From Mailhella sp. (lineage in GTDB: Bacteria > Desulfobacterota > Desulfovibrionia > Desulfovibrionales > Desulfovibrionaceae), in NCBI GenBank assembly GCA_020024815.1, contig JAHHTE010000040.1, positions 1-13,302 on the forward strand: 13,302 nucleotides of DNA. The letters run 5' to 3'. Of this stretch, positions 13,260 through 13,302 are shown piece after piece. The position numbers were made by a program, and so were the translations under genes. The notes under the pieces are model-generated. The model was given only the letters and a program-made list of their open reading frames with translations, made no database searches and was not told the DNA's origin. Position 1 is the first letter of the stretch; every line of letters starts with the position of its first letter.

Positions 13260-13288
13260 CTCATACCTGTTTTTTTTTTTTTTTTCAA
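13260..13288 (-). promoter_or_regulatory. Candidate symporter promoter with poly-A spacer
   Basis: On the minus strand there is TTGAAA (13288-13283), exactly 17 nt, then TATGAG (13265-13260). These are 5/6 and 4/6 consensus matches. The spacer is 13 A residues plus CAGG, part of a 16-A run (13270-13285). Length change of this run would alter promoter spacing. Confidence 0.4.
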
Positions 13289-13302
13289 GCGTTTTTTGCT
13301 AA

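Overview
The window is a strongly AT-rich, gene-dense piece of bacterial chromosome. It looks like a Gram-negative anaerobe, most plausibly a low-GC member of the Desulfovibrionaceae or a relative. I base this only on the type of genes present (TrmFO, a TtuA-type thiolase, an EF-G paralogue with an unusual G3 motif, an NtrC-like two-component pair) and on general resemblance, so the taxonomic call is tentative. No rRNA, tRNA, CRISPR array or complete transposase gene was seen.

Layout: (1) 1-232 is one end of a structured mobile-element copy, followed by hairpins and the terminator of the next operon. (2) 443-4225, minus strand, is a three-gene operon read in the order secreted TPR protein, membrane sensor histidine kinase, NtrC-family response regulator. 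(3) 4358-4640 holds a near-consensus ParB-binding site (parS) directly beside a complete 260-bp MITE-like element. That element has 15-bp terminal inverted repeats flanked by TA, and it is the inverted partner of the copy at the left edge. (4) 4711-5622, minus, is a TtuA-type tRNA thiolation enzyme. (5) 5863-7926, minus, is an EF-G-like translation GTPase with its own promoter and terminator. (6) 8310-9815, plus, is trmFO, which makes m5U54 in tRNA. (7) 10048-13181, minus, is a sodium:solute symporter followed by a metal-dependent amidohydrolase, probably a pair for uptake and hydrolysis of an unknown small molecule.

How the genes work together: the first operon is a sensory module in which a secreted TPR protein may feed a periplasm-facing kinase. 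Its regulator has lost the sigma-54 contact loop and the Walker B aspartate, so it probably does not activate sigma-54 promoters in the usual way. TtuA-like protein, EF-G-like protein and TrmFO all serve translation; the two tRNA enzymes belong to families that can act in sequence on U54. The symporter/amidohydrolase pair sits behind a candidate promoter whose -35/-10 spacer is a run of A residues.

The most interesting non-coding signals are the two inverted MITE copies flanking the two-component operon, a 59-bp hairpin insertion inside one of them bounded by an 8-bp direct repeat, the parS-like site touching the other copy, and several dispersed hairpin repeats. Several start codons were moved inward from the longest reading frame because the ribosome-binding site lies inside the longer frame.
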